DNA of 64,000 nt from Cyanidium caldarium (lineage: Eukaryota; Rhodophyta; Bangiophyceae; Cyanidiales; Cyanidiaceae), in contig JANCYW010000006.1 of assembly GCA_026184775.1 (NCBI GenBank), positions 1 to 64,000 of the forward strand, in the 5' to 3' direction. This document shows positions 20,101-29,105 of this stretch, piece by piece. The notes beneath the pieces are model-generated. The model had not been told where the DNA came from. It ran no database searches and worked only from the letters and a program-made list of their open reading frames with translations. Made by a program: the position numbers and the translations under genes. The first letter of the stretch is position 1; every line of letters begins with the position of its first letter.

Positions 20101-21713
20101 TCGTCGTCGTCGCCACCGGCAAGAAGCGTCACCTCCGCCGCCGACAACAAGCGATGTGCGCACGCCGCACCACCGAGCGATGACGCCCCATGAGCGGACG
20201 GCAAGAGATGCTTCCGCAACGCCTCGGTCGCATGACTTTGGAAAAAGGTCAACGCCCGGTGGCTGGTCTCCACGACGACTCTTGCAGGTGCGTCGCCAGC
20301 CCGATCCGGACGGTCCAGCACCCACAACAGCGTCTGCAGGAGCAGCGCCAAGGGCGACATGGAGAGTGCCGCGGTTGACGGAGAATCCGCATCGAATTGT
20401 GCCAACAACTCCCGCACCCATCGCTCCATCTCAACGCCTTCCGCCATATCCACTTCTTCTTCGCCTTCCGCCCGCCCATCTGCCGGCGACATCTCCAAGC
20501 GCATACCGCCGAACAACTCCTCCACCCGCGTCTCCATCCGCCGCAACAACGTATCCACATATGCTGCCGGCGCATCGGCCACGCCCTCCAATTTGTTCCC
20601 CTCCGTCTCTGCCGCCGGCGTCTGCGAGCCCATTGCATCCCGCGCATCGGCCTCCACTTTGCCACTCGACTGCGAGCTCATCACCCGTTTGGAGCGGCGC
20701 ACCGCCGGGGTGCTCTTCTCGCGCTCCTCTTCGCTGGCGGTGGATACCGCCTCGTTCTGGTCGGCTGGAGTCGGCGTCCCGGATTCACTCGGGTCGATTT
20801 GGGTCCGAGGCGGTTCGTCTACTAGTGCAGGCGTCGATTCGGAGAGCCGGTGCCGCTCCCAGCGTACATAAACTGGGGCGCTGAGCGGCACCGACGCTGC
20901 GATATTCTCCCGTCGCCGCTCCAGCACGCACAACGTCTCCGCCAGAATGCCTAGCGCAGTGACATATCCCCGTGGCGAGTGCTGGCGTATGCCGCACTCG
21001 GACAACCACTGCAAGTCGCGACACTGTTCACAGACGCACGCTCGCGCATGCACACCAGCCACACGCTGCTGTTCATGCTCTGCGCGCGTCCGCGACCTCC
21101 GCTGCGGCCCGAGCGTATCCTCTAGAGGCACTTCCCCCAACCTCTCTAACATTCTCCGATCACCAATAGCGCGCAACGCTGTAGCGAGCGCCTGGCGGGC
21201 CAGCCACACCACGCACGCGTTGCGCGGCTCTGCATCCTCGGCTAAACGCAGGGCGTGCTCGGCGGCCTGCCGACCTGCGGCATATTGTTCCGTGCGCAGC
21301 GCCAGCCGTGCCGCCTGTATCCACAACAGTGGATCGTCGTCGCGCACGCCCAGTGCCTGACACGCCGCCGCATACGCCGCCGCCCACTCGCCGCGGCGTT
21401 CCCGCAGCTCCGCCACATACCGACAACAAGCACCCAGCAACTCACCCATCCATAGCGGTCGCGACGTCCACTCCGCTTCGGCACGCTCAATCTCCCGCAC
21501 CACCTCCTCATAGCCTTTCAGTGCCTCCTCCACCCGGTCGTGCCCGTGCGCCCGCACAGCCTCCGCATACGCCCGTCGCAGCCGCGCCTCCAGCGGCAGC
21601 GCCAACGATCCGATGCTTGAAGGCTCCTCACAGCGTTCTCTCAGGCCTGTACGTAGTCCGCTGTGTGCCGGATCCCATCCAGCTTCCCTATGTACCGCAG
21701 AGAAGCCGATCAT
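17154..21713 (-). CDS. Large TPR-like protein, probable CABIN1/HIR3 homologue
   Basis: A 1,519-residue, Ala/Leu/Arg-rich helical protein. The first 200 residues look like TPR units (EEALKGYEEVVREIERAE, DDDPLLWIQAARLALRTEQY), as at the N-terminus of CABIN1/Hir3. A C-terminal segment around residues 1290-1370 (GYFWLIWNHRYMLPPEG, then LLVYLLDALGEYETLW) resembles the conserved region of that family where an IWR-type motif precedes a helical pair. CABIN1/Hir3 scaffolds the HIR histone H3.3-H4 deposition complex. The match is by eye and overall conservation is low, so the identity is probable rather than certain. An acidic, low-complexity middle contains a run of seven Asp encoded by a GTC/GAC microsatellite near 20090-20112. 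Convergent with TIM17, divergent from the MiaA-type gene. Confidence 0.6.
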   Translation of the reverse strand: MIGFSAVHREAGWDPAHSGLRTGLRERCEEPSSIGSLALPLEARLRRAYAEAVRAHGHDRVEEALKGYEEVVREIERAEAEWTSRPLWMGELLGACCRYVAELRERRGEWAAAYAAACQALGVRDDDPLLWIQAARLALRTEQYAAGRQAAEHALRLAEDAEPRNACVVWLARQALATALRAIGDRRMLERLGEVPLEDTLGPQRRSRTRAEHEQQRVAGVHARACVCEQCRDLQWLSECGIRQHSPRGYVTALGILAETLCVLERRRENIAASVPLSAPVYVRWERHRLSESTPALVDEPPRTQIDPSESGTPTPADQNEAVSTASEEEREKSTPAVRRSKRVMSSQSSGKVEADARDAMGSQTPAAETEGNKLEGVADAPAAYVDTLLRRMETRVEELFGGMRLEMSPADGRAEGEEEVDMAEGVEMERWVRELLAQFDADSPSTAALSMSPLALLLQTLLWVLDRPDRAGDAPARVVVETSHRALTFFQSHATEALRKHLLPSAHGASSLGGAACAHRLLSAAEVTLLAGGDDDDDDDEMSWWLRSAEHALRGAREKSRSPSARARLHIVRAEWHRRQGRACEALLQLQRAQALLLSEADVSSDAAAPTLLNERRTLSPAWVSAAVADVQMEADVQAVRQQLASTKDAAACVIHRLLPHMRRLGYRAPPGLLDVLDAAGATALTDALRLWAHCQACTQKRQPSKRQRTVDGTAWLDQARSRHLTDALRQSLESLSPADDTSTLCAVLAAFAWPLCRQLFDAQRDGGLVGRGPREHTLASATVVLALAVSLRGRSENAPVSAALVYRDLLRLLKQTVFNGGVATSPGSGSDTARLLRPLVQMYDTALLHLPADVLDENDTVLDASAGSDPESAPEALTRERWQCLRFLYGIEAPPAAVAATVAPSIPTGDNTSVAATADASPWLPPASLLPEPLPLPADLPQRLLHLCGAELEEALASRARPRLRAAHAYVRAVARRVRVKDTDGCRRLMLLWYRLFIDFIDTEYKRIAEPERRVKWSPADWLQQATELLQQLRALVPPTAGSDAPSDAEVELALAVTLRHVAQLSLETGELLGDGNAFRLESWVQQLVTSYALAERVQQQSADAAAKTAAARERVWSAYTLVSAMIPAPAWAALPPSLQQRAQAVMQALPPLVDSMQSVAADTDSTEELQTRATLLYVQAVTLAALGRLSECAPVARRLFEGVERAEAHLPLHHQQLHSQVHVQYSPLMEHRLLALVLLWRSATPLTAEFDVRALQASLQALPYYKAIWYRALLALRVDHDARAALDTLSGLFRIDTGSTSRHGYFWLIWNHRYMLPPEGASTAPIWNDSHAFAHWQFRCFALLVYLLDALGEYETLWAVQRALVRRLHPSSAVDAECLALIAEKNLAVIASEFRASATGAALLQSPEKLAAQLQRPVDLRPIWRAYLDAELVNELLDSAAPLPDTVTPWPGAAAMVDATTWPLRSADFAMPVSGQAVLELAERLLASAMQVDASDDGALARVITRCSKWLGNSSA

Positions 21714-21853
21714 ACTCCTCCACCCGGCAGCAGCACCTCACGACACCCGACGCAGCGAACGCCGCCCGCAGCCGTCGCGCGCCATTTCCGGCCTTTCGCG
21801 CGACGCGAGATGGACGAGCCGACGCTCGCGACTTGCATCGACTCGCGGGGTGC

Positions 21854-23323
21854 ATGCGCGCTCGGCTGACGGCCTTTTCGAGCACCGGGTACCTGATTCC
21901 ACTGTCACGGATACTGGTGCATGCATCAAGCCATGCCCGGGCCTCGCTGGGTGACGCGACCGCATTCTATCCCTGTGGAACAAGTTGGACGACGGGCCGT
22001 CGGCTGCGGCCGTCCTCCGTCCAGCGACGTCGCTGCACTGCGTTTGCGTCTCGTCCGCGCCCTGCCACCTTGTGCCGTATGATTCACAAACCGCGCGTGC
22101 TGGTGATCACCGGCCCGACGGCGGCGGGCAAGTCGGCGGTGGCGTGTGCGTTGGCGCGGCGGCTGGACGGGGAGATCGTCTCGGCGGACTCGGTGCAGGT
22201 GTACCGCGAACTGAATATCGGCGCCAACAAGCCGTCAGCCGCAGAGCTGCAGCGAGTTCCGCATCATCTGGTGAACGTCCTCCACGTGGGCGAGGGTGAG
22301 TTTTCCGCGGGCACTTTCTATGAGCGTGCGCGACAGGTCACCGCCGACATCCTGTCGCGCGGCCGCGTGCCCATTGTGGTGGGCGGCACCATGATGTACA
22401 TGCGGTGGTACTTGCGAGGCAAACCGGCAGCCCCGCAGCCGAGCCTGGAAGTGCGCGCGGAGGTGGAGCAGGAGCTGGAGCGCGAGGGGTGGGATTGGGA
22501 GCGCGGTTTGGAACGGCTGCGGCAGTACGATCCGGCGCGCGCCGCCCAGCTGCACCGCAACGACTGGTACCGGCTGCGACGGGCGCTGGAAGTGTGTCGC
22601 ACTACCGGTGGGGTGGGCGTGGGCGCGCTGCCTGTCGTCGGCGGGGCGCCGCGGCGAACGGCCGACGATGCGATAGCGGGCGACACCTCGTCTAGCCTGG
22701 ACTACGACTTTCGCTGTTTCTTCCTGTACGTGCCGCGCAAGGAACTGAATCGACTCATCGACGAGCGCTGCGAGCAGATGGTGTTACGCGGCCTGCTGGA
22801 GGAGACTGCGCAGGCGTTACGACATCTCGGCGACGATGTCGTCGCCGAGCCGGATCGGCCCGCGGGTCTGTTGCCCACCGGTCTGCCGGTGGTCGCCCGC
22901 GCCATCGGTTACCGGCAGGCCGCCGAGTATCTGCAGCACGGTGAGCGCACACCCGCCGGTCTACGCGCGTTCCTGCTCAAGTTTATGCAGGCCACGCGGC
23001 AATACGCCCGTCGACAATACCAGTGGCATCGCGCGGACCCGCTGTTTCGATGGGTGCGCGCCAAAGCCAACTCGCTGGTGGATGCTCTGGCCGAAGCGTA
23101 CCTCAGTGAGGGGAACGAAGATGCCAAGCGATGGTCAGCCGAGACGCAAACGTTAGTCGCTGAGGATGCCGCATTGCGGGCGCAGAGCGTGCACGACGGC
23201 CGCCAGATGAAGACCTACGTGCCAGAACTGCGCATGTTCGCGGACGACCAGCGAGTCGCAGAGGTGCTCGACCGATTGCGACGTCTCGGTGTGGGTGAGC
23301 GAGTGGCGAACGGGACGGCCTGA
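21854..23323 (+). CDS. tRNA dimethylallyltransferase (MiaA/MOD5/TRIT1 family)
   Basis: Transfers a dimethylallyl group to N6 of A37 in tRNAs that read UNN codons. The catalytic core starts MIHKPRVLVITGPTAAGKS (P-loop), followed by EIVSADSVQVYRELNIGANKP, HHLVNVL, VGGTMMYMRWYL and the C-terminal ARAIGYRQAAEYL and TRQYARRQ motifs. The product is 489 residues from the ATG at 21854. The 75 residues before the core are rich in Arg, Ser and Ala with almost no acidic residues, which suggests an organelle presequence (plastid or mitochondrion). The core alone would start at 22079. No C-terminal zinc finger of the cytosolic/nuclear MOD5 type is seen, supporting an organelle or bacterial-type enzyme. 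Confidence 0.9.
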   Translation: MRARLTAFSSTGYLIPLSRILVHASSHARASLGDATAFYPCGTSWTTGRRLRPSSVQRRRCTAFASRPRPATLCRMIHKPRVLVITGPTAAGKSAVACALARRLDGEIVSADSVQVYRELNIGANKPSAAELQRVPHHLVNVLHVGEGEFSAGTFYERARQVTADILSRGRVPIVVGGTMMYMRWYLRGKPAAPQPSLEVRAEVEQELEREGWDWERGLERLRQYDPARAAQLHRNDWYRLRRALEVCRTTGGVGVGALPVVGGAPRRTADDAIAGDTSSSLDYDFRCFFLYVPRKELNRLIDERCEQMVLRGLLEETAQALRHLGDDVVAEPDRPAGLLPTGLPVVARAIGYRQAAEYLQHGERTPAGLRAFLLKFMQATRQYARRQYQWHRADPLFRWVRAKANSLVDALAEAYLSEGNEDAKRWSAETQTLVAEDAALRAQSVHDGRQMKTYVPELRMFADDQRVAEVLDRLRRLGVGERVANGTA

Positions 23324-23492
23324 TCGAGCGACGAGAGGTGGTCATCGATGGTCGCGGAACGGCCGTCCGACAGAACGCGGGAGAACGCGCGACTTGTGAG
23401 GGAGTGCGCGTTGCGCCTCGTTGGGCTTTGCGAGCGCCCCATGCACAACACTGAAACTCAGGATTACGCCTCTCTGCAACGATCGTGCCCGT

Positions 23493-24536
23493 ATGAACAC
23501 ACTCTCACGCCAGGTCGAAGAGGCGATTGGGCAGCCGGAACCGTCACCCGACGCTCATTCCGTGCAGCGCGTGGCCCAGCTGGCCCGACAGACGACCGAG
23601 TCGATGACCGCGCTGCACCAACAACTCTGTGAGGCGTACGCCGCTCGCCTACCGGATCTTCCGCGCATCGCCCCCGATGCAGTTACGTGTGCGGAGGTGG
23701 TGCGGCTGGTGGGCAACCGGGCGGCACCGCTGTCGGTGCGCCTCTTTCAGGAGGCTGCGTTCCCGCCGACGTTGACGTTGGAGCTGAGTGTGGCGTGCGC
23801 CCAGCTGGGACCACCGCTGACGCACTGGCCAGAGGTGAAAGCGTTGGTGGAGCGCGTTTTGGAGCTGGCGCGAGCACAAAAGCGGTTGCTGCGGCTGCAA
23901 CAGCAGCTGCTGCCGTCGGTGGCCCCGAATACCTGCGCCCTGTTGGGTGCCTCGCTGGCGGCGCAGGTGGTGAATCGAGCGGGCGGGTTGGAGGCACTGG
24001 CGTGCATGCCGACCGACACCATTCGACTGATCGGCAAGGAGGAGGTGTGTCGGGTGGATGCGCGGGAGTATCACGGGCTGTTGTACCGTTGGCAGGGAAT
24101 ACGAGAGGTGCTGTGGGGCAGTATAGGAGGGGAGAGCGCAGCGCGTCGTCTGGTGCGACAAGTGGCCAACAAACTCAGCATGGCGGTGCGTCGGGACTGT
24201 TTTGGCGATGCCAGTGATGCGCACGGTCTGTACGGGCAGCAGCTGCGTCAGCAATTGCGCAGATACGGCGACCGTCTGGGCCACGGTGATAACGCCGTCG
24301 CCAAAGCCGATGCGACGACACGAGTGAAAGCACTGCCGCGGCCGCGCGAATGGGAGCATCGGCAGCGACGCGCCGGCCGCAAACGCACTCGTCGACGACG
24401 GCGTGCGCGGCTGGAAGCTAAGCAGCAGCAAATCGCCGGGCGCCGCCGCCTTGCCGACGTGAATGCCGAGCCGCCGGCAGACGTTGAGCTCGCCTCCGAT
24501 TCGAGCAGCATGGGCAGTGCCGAGTCGTGGGAATAG
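23493..24536 (+). CDS. PRP31: U4/U6 snRNP protein PRP31
   Basis: Spliceosomal protein that binds the U4 snRNA-Snu13 complex and stabilises the tri-snRNP. The 347-residue product has a helical N-terminal half, a Nop domain with LLPSVAPNTCALLGASLAAQ, AGGLEALACMP and IGKEEV, and a PRP31-type tail: KALPRPREWEHRQRRAGRKR followed by a long basic helix. The tail separates it from NOP56/NOP58. It is shorter than the roughly 500-residue human protein. An in-frame ATG at 23421 adds 24 residues that do not look conserved. Its presence shows that splicing operates even though nearly all genes here are intronless. Same strand as the flanking MiaA-type and guanylate kinase genes. Confidence 0.85.
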   Translation: MNTLSRQVEEAIGQPEPSPDAHSVQRVAQLARQTTESMTALHQQLCEAYAARLPDLPRIAPDAVTCAEVVRLVGNRAAPLSVRLFQEAAFPPTLTLELSVACAQLGPPLTHWPEVKALVERVLELARAQKRLLRLQQQLLPSVAPNTCALLGASLAAQVVNRAGGLEALACMPTDTIRLIGKEEVCRVDAREYHGLLYRWQGIREVLWGSIGGESAARRLVRQVANKLSMAVRRDCFGDASDAHGLYGQQLRQQLRRYGDRLGHGDNAVAKADATTRVKALPRPREWEHRQRRAGRKRTRRRRRARLEAKQQQIAGRRRLADVNAEPPADVELASDSSSMGSAESWE

Positions 24537-24767
24537 ATGTTGCGAGGAGCGTCGGTCCCCTTTTCCCTCCATCCAATCGACTTGCGCATCCATCCACCTT
24601 CGATTGCCGTCATTCCTCGGTGTCCCGTCGGCGCACCCGCATTTCGGTTGCGTACCGCGCTATCGCTCACGTTTCCAGCGAGACGACTCGTCTCGGTGCA
24701 GCTACGCCGGCCCCGTTCGCTGAGACGCTCGGCTGAGCGTCGTGTCTCCCGCTTGGTCGATATCGTC

Positions 24768-26507
24768 ATGCAGCCACCTGCGTCTGCTGGACACCACGCT
24801 ACCTTGCCAGGGTGCCTGGCTTTTGGGCTGGCGTCGCCGCACTCCCTCTTCGCCGCCGCCGCCGCCGCCGCCCGCTCATTCCGAGGCGTTCCGCTTGGTT
24901 TCTCCTCGCAACGCTCCACCCACCGCCTCTTCCACCGTTCATCTCCACGATGTCGTCCTCGTCCCCGTCGCTCCCGCTATCATCCTCTCCTCAGCACGGC
25001 AGAGTCCACCTCCGCACCGACGCCGCTGTTGGCGGACCCGCGCGGATACCCCATCCCGCAACCCGGACAAGTGGTGCTCTATCCGGGCAAGTGGTCCGAC
25101 GACCGTTGCGTCGGTTTGGTGGACCAGGTGAGTTTCCGTCCCGATCTGGCCACCTGGATCGTGGATGTCAAGCCGATGGCGCACATCGGACCGGGCAACC
25201 GCTATGCGGTCGCCAGCCGCGCCCGCGTTCTCTGGTTCGAAGTGTCGCAGGTGCGGCTGCTGACGCGAGCTACACGCGATGCCACCAGCGCCAACTGGAC
25301 GGTGGACGAGGCGGCGGTGGTCACGGTGCCTTGGGCGGCGCCGCGGCGCCTCCGCAACCCCGAGCAGCACGCGCAGAGTTTGCAAGAGTACGCCCAGCTC
25401 AAGCGGCAGTTGCGCCAGTGGACTGCGGTGACCGGCGCCGCCGCCACCGCCTGTGCCTGGCTGTACGCCGGGCAGAGCGCCGCGACGGCAGTCGGCTGCG
25501 GTGCCGTCTCCAGCCTGCTCTACCTGCTGCTGTTGCAGCAATCGGTAGACAGCGTCCCAGCCGCCACAACCACCGCCCCGACGCCCAGCGCTGGCCCCGT
25601 GAGGGCATTGGCCGTCCTATGGCAACGATATGGATGGCGGGCCGTGCGCCTGGCCGTGCCGGTGGTTGGCGCTCTGGCACTGTACGCCTGGCAACGCGAT
25701 GCCTGGCGACCGTCCCTGGTGCTGGCGTTCGTGCTCGGCTTTCTCAGCTACAAAGTGCCGTTGCTGGCCATGTCGGCACGCGAGTTGTACGAGGCGTATC
25801 AAGAGTCGCGCCAGGGCGCTCGTCGCAGCTCGAGCAGGGCGCGTTCGTACGGACCCTCGGCCACCGCGGCATCACGCGCGGTACCGACCTCTTCGGCGAC
25901 CGCATCCGGGCCTGCTACCCCCCTCTACCCGGCCATCGTGGTGGCCGGGCCGTCCGGGGTGGGCAAGTCGTCCCTCATCGGTCAACTGCTGCGGGCATTC
26001 CCGGACCGCCTGGGCTACTCGGTGTCCAGCACGACGCGGCCGCCGCGCGATGGCGAAGTCGACGGCACATCGTATCACTTTCTCACGCGAGAGCAGTTCG
26101 AGCGCGATGTAACCGAGGGCAAATTTATCGAGCACGCCCACATCTACGGCAATCACTACGGCACCAGTGTGGACGCGGTGCGCGCGGTGATCGCGTCGGA
26201 CCCGCCGCGCGCCTGCATTCTCAGCCTGGATCTGCAGGGCGTGCGGGCGATGCAGCGGCAGTCGAGCCTGCGGACGTTTTTCGTGTGGATCGCTCCGCCG
26301 TCGTTGGAGGAGCTGGAGCGGCGGCTGCGCGAGCGCAACACCGAAGACGAGGAGACGCTGCAGCGACGGTTGCAGGCGGCGCGGCAAGAGATGCTTCAAG
26401 CGGCGGAGATGTCGATATTTGATGTGCGCGTGGTGAACGAGGATTTCGAGCGCACCGTGCTCAAGTTGAAACGGATTGTGGAGCCGTTGCTGCCGCCGGC
26501 CGCCTGA
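24768..26507 (+). CDS. Guanylate kinase fused to an N-terminal membrane domain
   Basis: Residues about 380-579 are a complete guanylate kinase (ATP + GMP to ADP + GDP): P-loop AGPSGVGKSSL, STTRPPRDGEVDGTSYHF, FIEHAHIYGNHYGTS, and CILSLDLQGV. Before it lies a separate module. Residues 1-85 are Ala/Ser/Arg-rich like a transit peptide with an early Phe. Next is a conserved-looking soluble segment (GQVVLYPGKWSDDRCVGLVD). Two pairs of hydrophobic helices follow (about 220-265 and 290-335), the first containing SLLYLLLLQQ. The soluble segment recalls plastid membrane proteins of plants and algae, but I cannot name the family. The reading frame is continuous. An ATG at 24537, immediately after the PRP31 stop, is an alternative start. 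Membrane-anchored organelle GMP kinase is the inference. Confidence 0.82.
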   Translation: MQPPASAGHHATLPGCLAFGLASPHSLFAAAAAAARSFRGVPLGFSSQRSTHRLFHRSSPRCRPRPRRSRYHPLLSTAESTSAPTPLLADPRGYPIPQPGQVVLYPGKWSDDRCVGLVDQVSFRPDLATWIVDVKPMAHIGPGNRYAVASRARVLWFEVSQVRLLTRATRDATSANWTVDEAAVVTVPWAAPRRLRNPEQHAQSLQEYAQLKRQLRQWTAVTGAAATACAWLYAGQSAATAVGCGAVSSLLYLLLLQQSVDSVPAATTTAPTPSAGPVRALAVLWQRYGWRAVRLAVPVVGALALYAWQRDAWRPSLVLAFVLGFLSYKVPLLAMSARELYEAYQESRQGARRSSSRARSYGPSATAASRAVPTSSATASGPATPLYPAIVVAGPSGVGKSSLIGQLLRAFPDRLGYSVSSTTRPPRDGEVDGTSYHFLTREQFERDVTEGKFIEHAHIYGNHYGTSVDAVRAVIASDPPRACILSLDLQGVRAMQRQSSLRTFFVWIAPPSLEELERRLRERNTEDEETLQRRLQAARQEMLQAAEMSIFDVRVVNEDFERTVLKLKRIVEPLLPPAA

Positions 26508-26531
26508 CCGATGGCAGGGACGATCATGGGG

Positions 26532-28460
26532 TCAGGAGGCGGGCGGCGGATCGTGCTGTGCAATGCGCGCCATGGACGGACGGCCGTGCGCGCACTGAAA
26601 GGGCATAGCGCACGCCGCCAAACGCTGCACCAGCTGGCGGCACTGGTGCGCATCGAGCGCGTCTCCGAACATGATGGCGTAACGGCAGGCGCGACTGGCC
26701 AGGTGGCGTTCTGCCGCCGGCACTGCGACCTCCAGTCCGTGCTCCTGCAGCGCGTCCAGATAGTCGAGCAGGTCGCGCGCCTCCACCAGCGGCGTGTCGC
26801 CCAACAGCAAGGGCACCGCCGTGACCAACCAAGTGGGAGACGCGGCGTCGGGTGTGTGAGGGTCATTGAGGAAATGCACCCGCCATCCCAGTCGATACAC
26901 TTGTCGCAGCTGCGATGCGGTGACCACCCGCAGGCCCAACGATACCCGGAACGGCTGATGCAGTCGCCACGAGGCACAGCGTTCCTGCCTACTTTCGGTG
27001 CGCCACTGTTGTTGCAGCGCCTCGTAGCGCACCCGCTCATCGGCAGCGTGTTGGTCGAGTAAATACAGACCGGGCGACGTGTGCACCACCACGAACTTGC
27101 GATGGAACTGGCCGATCACCCGTGCTCGCTGCAACACCTCTCGGGACAGAGCGCTGGGCAACGTGCTGGCGGTCATTTCAACGAGTTGCGGCACCTCGAT
27201 ATCGGCGCAGGCGCCAAACACATCGCATTCCCACCGCGGCTGCAGCTGCGCCATCCGCTCGCGGTACGGCGCGGCGCACGCGGATGACCTGTCTGCCACT
27301 GCGGTGATCGCCGCATCCCGCGGCGGCGGTCGACAACGCGGCGGTGACGGGAAATATTGCAAACACGGTAGGCGCGGCAGCGTCCACGGCCATTCGTGCA
27401 CTGCCTGCTGCAACGTCTGCAGCAGTCGGTCGGCAGCCGTCTGCACGGCGTGTAGACGTGCCCGCGCCTCCCGGGTCCGCTCTCGTCGGTGCACCGCAGT
27501 GCACACGACTGCGTTCACCGACTCTACAGCATCCGGCTGCATCAGACGATCGTAGACGGCGCACAAGCCCGATGCGAGCCGCGGCCCGCACTCCGAATCC
27601 GTCTCCACCGCCAGCAGCAGCGCGTGCATGGCGGTCGGTGAATCGTGCACTGCATCTAGTGCCGCAGACATACCGGTGAATTGGTTCCCGCTGTCGCCGC
27701 AACGCACGTCGATAACCCAAGCGATGGGCGGATCGCTGGCCAACAACCGCCTCAGCGTCTGCAGCAATGCATGCGCGAACAGCACCGGCCGCCCGTTCCA
27801 CCCCAGTACGGGCATCATCGCGCGCTCCGTGCGTGCCCACAGCACGTCCCACAGCCCGGTAGCGGGCGCCGCAAAGTGAACGTGGAATTGCCGCCATATC
27901 TGGGGGGCGCGACGTTCGCCCAACGCCTGAGCAATGCGCCGCAACTGAGTGCGCGCCCGCCCATCCATCCCATCCGCTTCCAACAGGCGCGGCCAGCACC
28001 ACCGCCGCCGGCATTCCGCGCTCGCCAACTCGGCTCCGGACAATTCCACCGTCAGCTCTATCTCAGCGTGCAGCAGTGCCCACTGATTGGCCACCACCGC
28101 CATCAGTCGGTGCGCGTCAGCGCCTGCCCGTTGCCGCACCACGCGCTGCCGCACTGGTGCCGCGCAGAACAAATCCTCCAACTCTATACATGTGGCAGTC
28201 ACGCGCACACAGTTGCTGACCGCCGCACACCGCTGCAAGCCGGCAGGCCATCGCTCCGAATGCAGTCCCGTTGCCTCCTGCGTGTACTCCACGCGCACCC
28301 GCAAGGCGTCCCAATCCGCCGACACCCACACTTTCCACGCGCACCACTGCAACACCACATCCTCCAGCACCCAATCCACCACTTGCCACAACCCCAATGG
28401 TGCACTCGACGTCTCCTCCGGCAGCGATGGCATGTGGGGCATGCGTGTCGTGCGGCACAC
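26532..28460 (-). CDS. MutL homologue, MLH3-like
   Basis: Mismatch-repair/meiotic MutL family protein of 642 residues. The C-terminal dimerisation-endonuclease domain is clear: VIGQFHRKFVVVHTSPGLYL, then the metal-binding motif LLDQHAADERVRYE (the DQHA-x2-E-x4-E pattern), ACRYAIMFGD, and the CAHGRPS zinc-site motif near the end. This set marks MLH3/PMS-type endonucleases, and the short form fits MLH3 best. The N-terminal half retains only LFCAAPVRQRV, a weak version of the MutL LFxxxPxR motif. The GHKL ATP-binding residues (ExxxNxxDA, DNGxG, GFRGEAL) are not recognisable. Several in-frame Met lie close to the start (MCRTTRMPHMPSLPEE). Convergent with the guanylate kinase gene, 24 bases apart. 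Confidence 0.8.
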   Translation of the reverse strand: MCRTTRMPHMPSLPEETSSAPLGLWQVVDWVLEDVVLQWCAWKVWVSADWDALRVRVEYTQEATGLHSERWPAGLQRCAAVSNCVRVTATCIELEDLFCAAPVRQRVVRQRAGADAHRLMAVVANQWALLHAEIELTVELSGAELASAECRRRWCWPRLLEADGMDGRARTQLRRIAQALGERRAPQIWRQFHVHFAAPATGLWDVLWARTERAMMPVLGWNGRPVLFAHALLQTLRRLLASDPPIAWVIDVRCGDSGNQFTGMSAALDAVHDSPTAMHALLLAVETDSECGPRLASGLCAVYDRLMQPDAVESVNAVVCTAVHRRERTREARARLHAVQTAADRLLQTLQQAVHEWPWTLPRLPCLQYFPSPPRCRPPPRDAAITAVADRSSACAAPYRERMAQLQPRWECDVFGACADIEVPQLVEMTASTLPSALSREVLQRARVIGQFHRKFVVVHTSPGLYLLDQHAADERVRYEALQQQWRTESRQERCASWRLHQPFRVSLGLRVVTASQLRQVYRLGWRVHFLNDPHTPDAASPTWLVTAVPLLLGDTPLVEARDLLDYLDALQEHGLEVAVPAAERHLASRACRYAIMFGDALDAHQCRQLVQRLAACAMPFQCAHGRPSMARIAQHDPPPAS

Positions 28461-28553
28461 CCGCGCTCCCAGAAAAAAAATCGGAGAGAAACAGGCGCTG
28501 CCCTATTGGCCGTCAGCACCCGCGCTGCATACACCTGGTCCTCGTCAACTCCC

Positions 28554-29105
28554 TCAAAACAACTCCGAACACTCCCGAACCTTCCGCTCCTCGTCACTGT
28601 TCACGACAACCAGCGGCAACTTGAGACGAAAAGCATCCGAGCCGTTCAGATAATATCGCTCCAGGCGCTTGTCGCGCAAGAAACCCAGCGCCTCGTACAT
28701 GCGCAGCGCCGCCCGGTTACATACCTCGGTCTCCAGCACCACCTCCGTGCAGCCGCGCTCTTGCATCACCTGCACCGCTCGACACACCAGATCCGAGCCG
28801 ATACCCCGCCGGCGGTACGCGGCGTGCACCGCGACCATGGCGATGTAGCCGCGCAACCGCCGAGACCCACGGCGCTCCTGCTTGCCCACCACACACCCGA
28901 CACATTGCGTGGCGGTGTCTGTGTCGACCGTCACACTCGCGTCGCGCACCACCGCCAAGTAGCACAGTTGTGGCCACTGCCGCAAAAAGTAGCGATACGT
29001 GAAGATGGAGTACGGCTCGCTCAGGTCGACGTCGATGAGCTGGCGAATCCATCTCAAGTGCTCTGCCTCACCCGCAAACGGCACCAATTCCACCTCGGTA
29101 TTCAT
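28554..29105 (-). CDS. NAA30: N-alpha-acetyltransferase 30 (NatC catalytic subunit, MAK3)
   Basis: GNAT-fold enzyme that acetylates N-termini such as Met-Leu/Ile/Phe co-translationally at the ribosome, using acetyl-CoA. The 183-residue product matches the family nearly end to end: LIDVDLSEPYSIFTYRYFL, WPQLCYLAVV, RGYIAMVAVHAAYRRRGIGS (acetyl-CoA loop), EVVLETEVCNRAALRMYEAL, GFLRDKRLERYYLNGSDAFR. The core is complete and lacks the long N-terminal extension of the animal protein. It lies on the same strand as MLH3, about 90 bases upstream of it, and is divergent from the E2 gene. NAA35/NAA38 partners are not in the window. Confidence 0.95.
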   Translation of the reverse strand: MNTEVELVPFAGEAEHLRWIRQLIDVDLSEPYSIFTYRYFLRQWPQLCYLAVVRDASVTVDTDTATQCVGCVVGKQERRGSRRLRGYIAMVAVHAAYRRRGIGSDLVCRAVQVMQERGCTEVVLETEVCNRAALRMYEALGFLRDKRLERYYLNGSDAFRLKLPLVVVNSDEERKVRECSELF

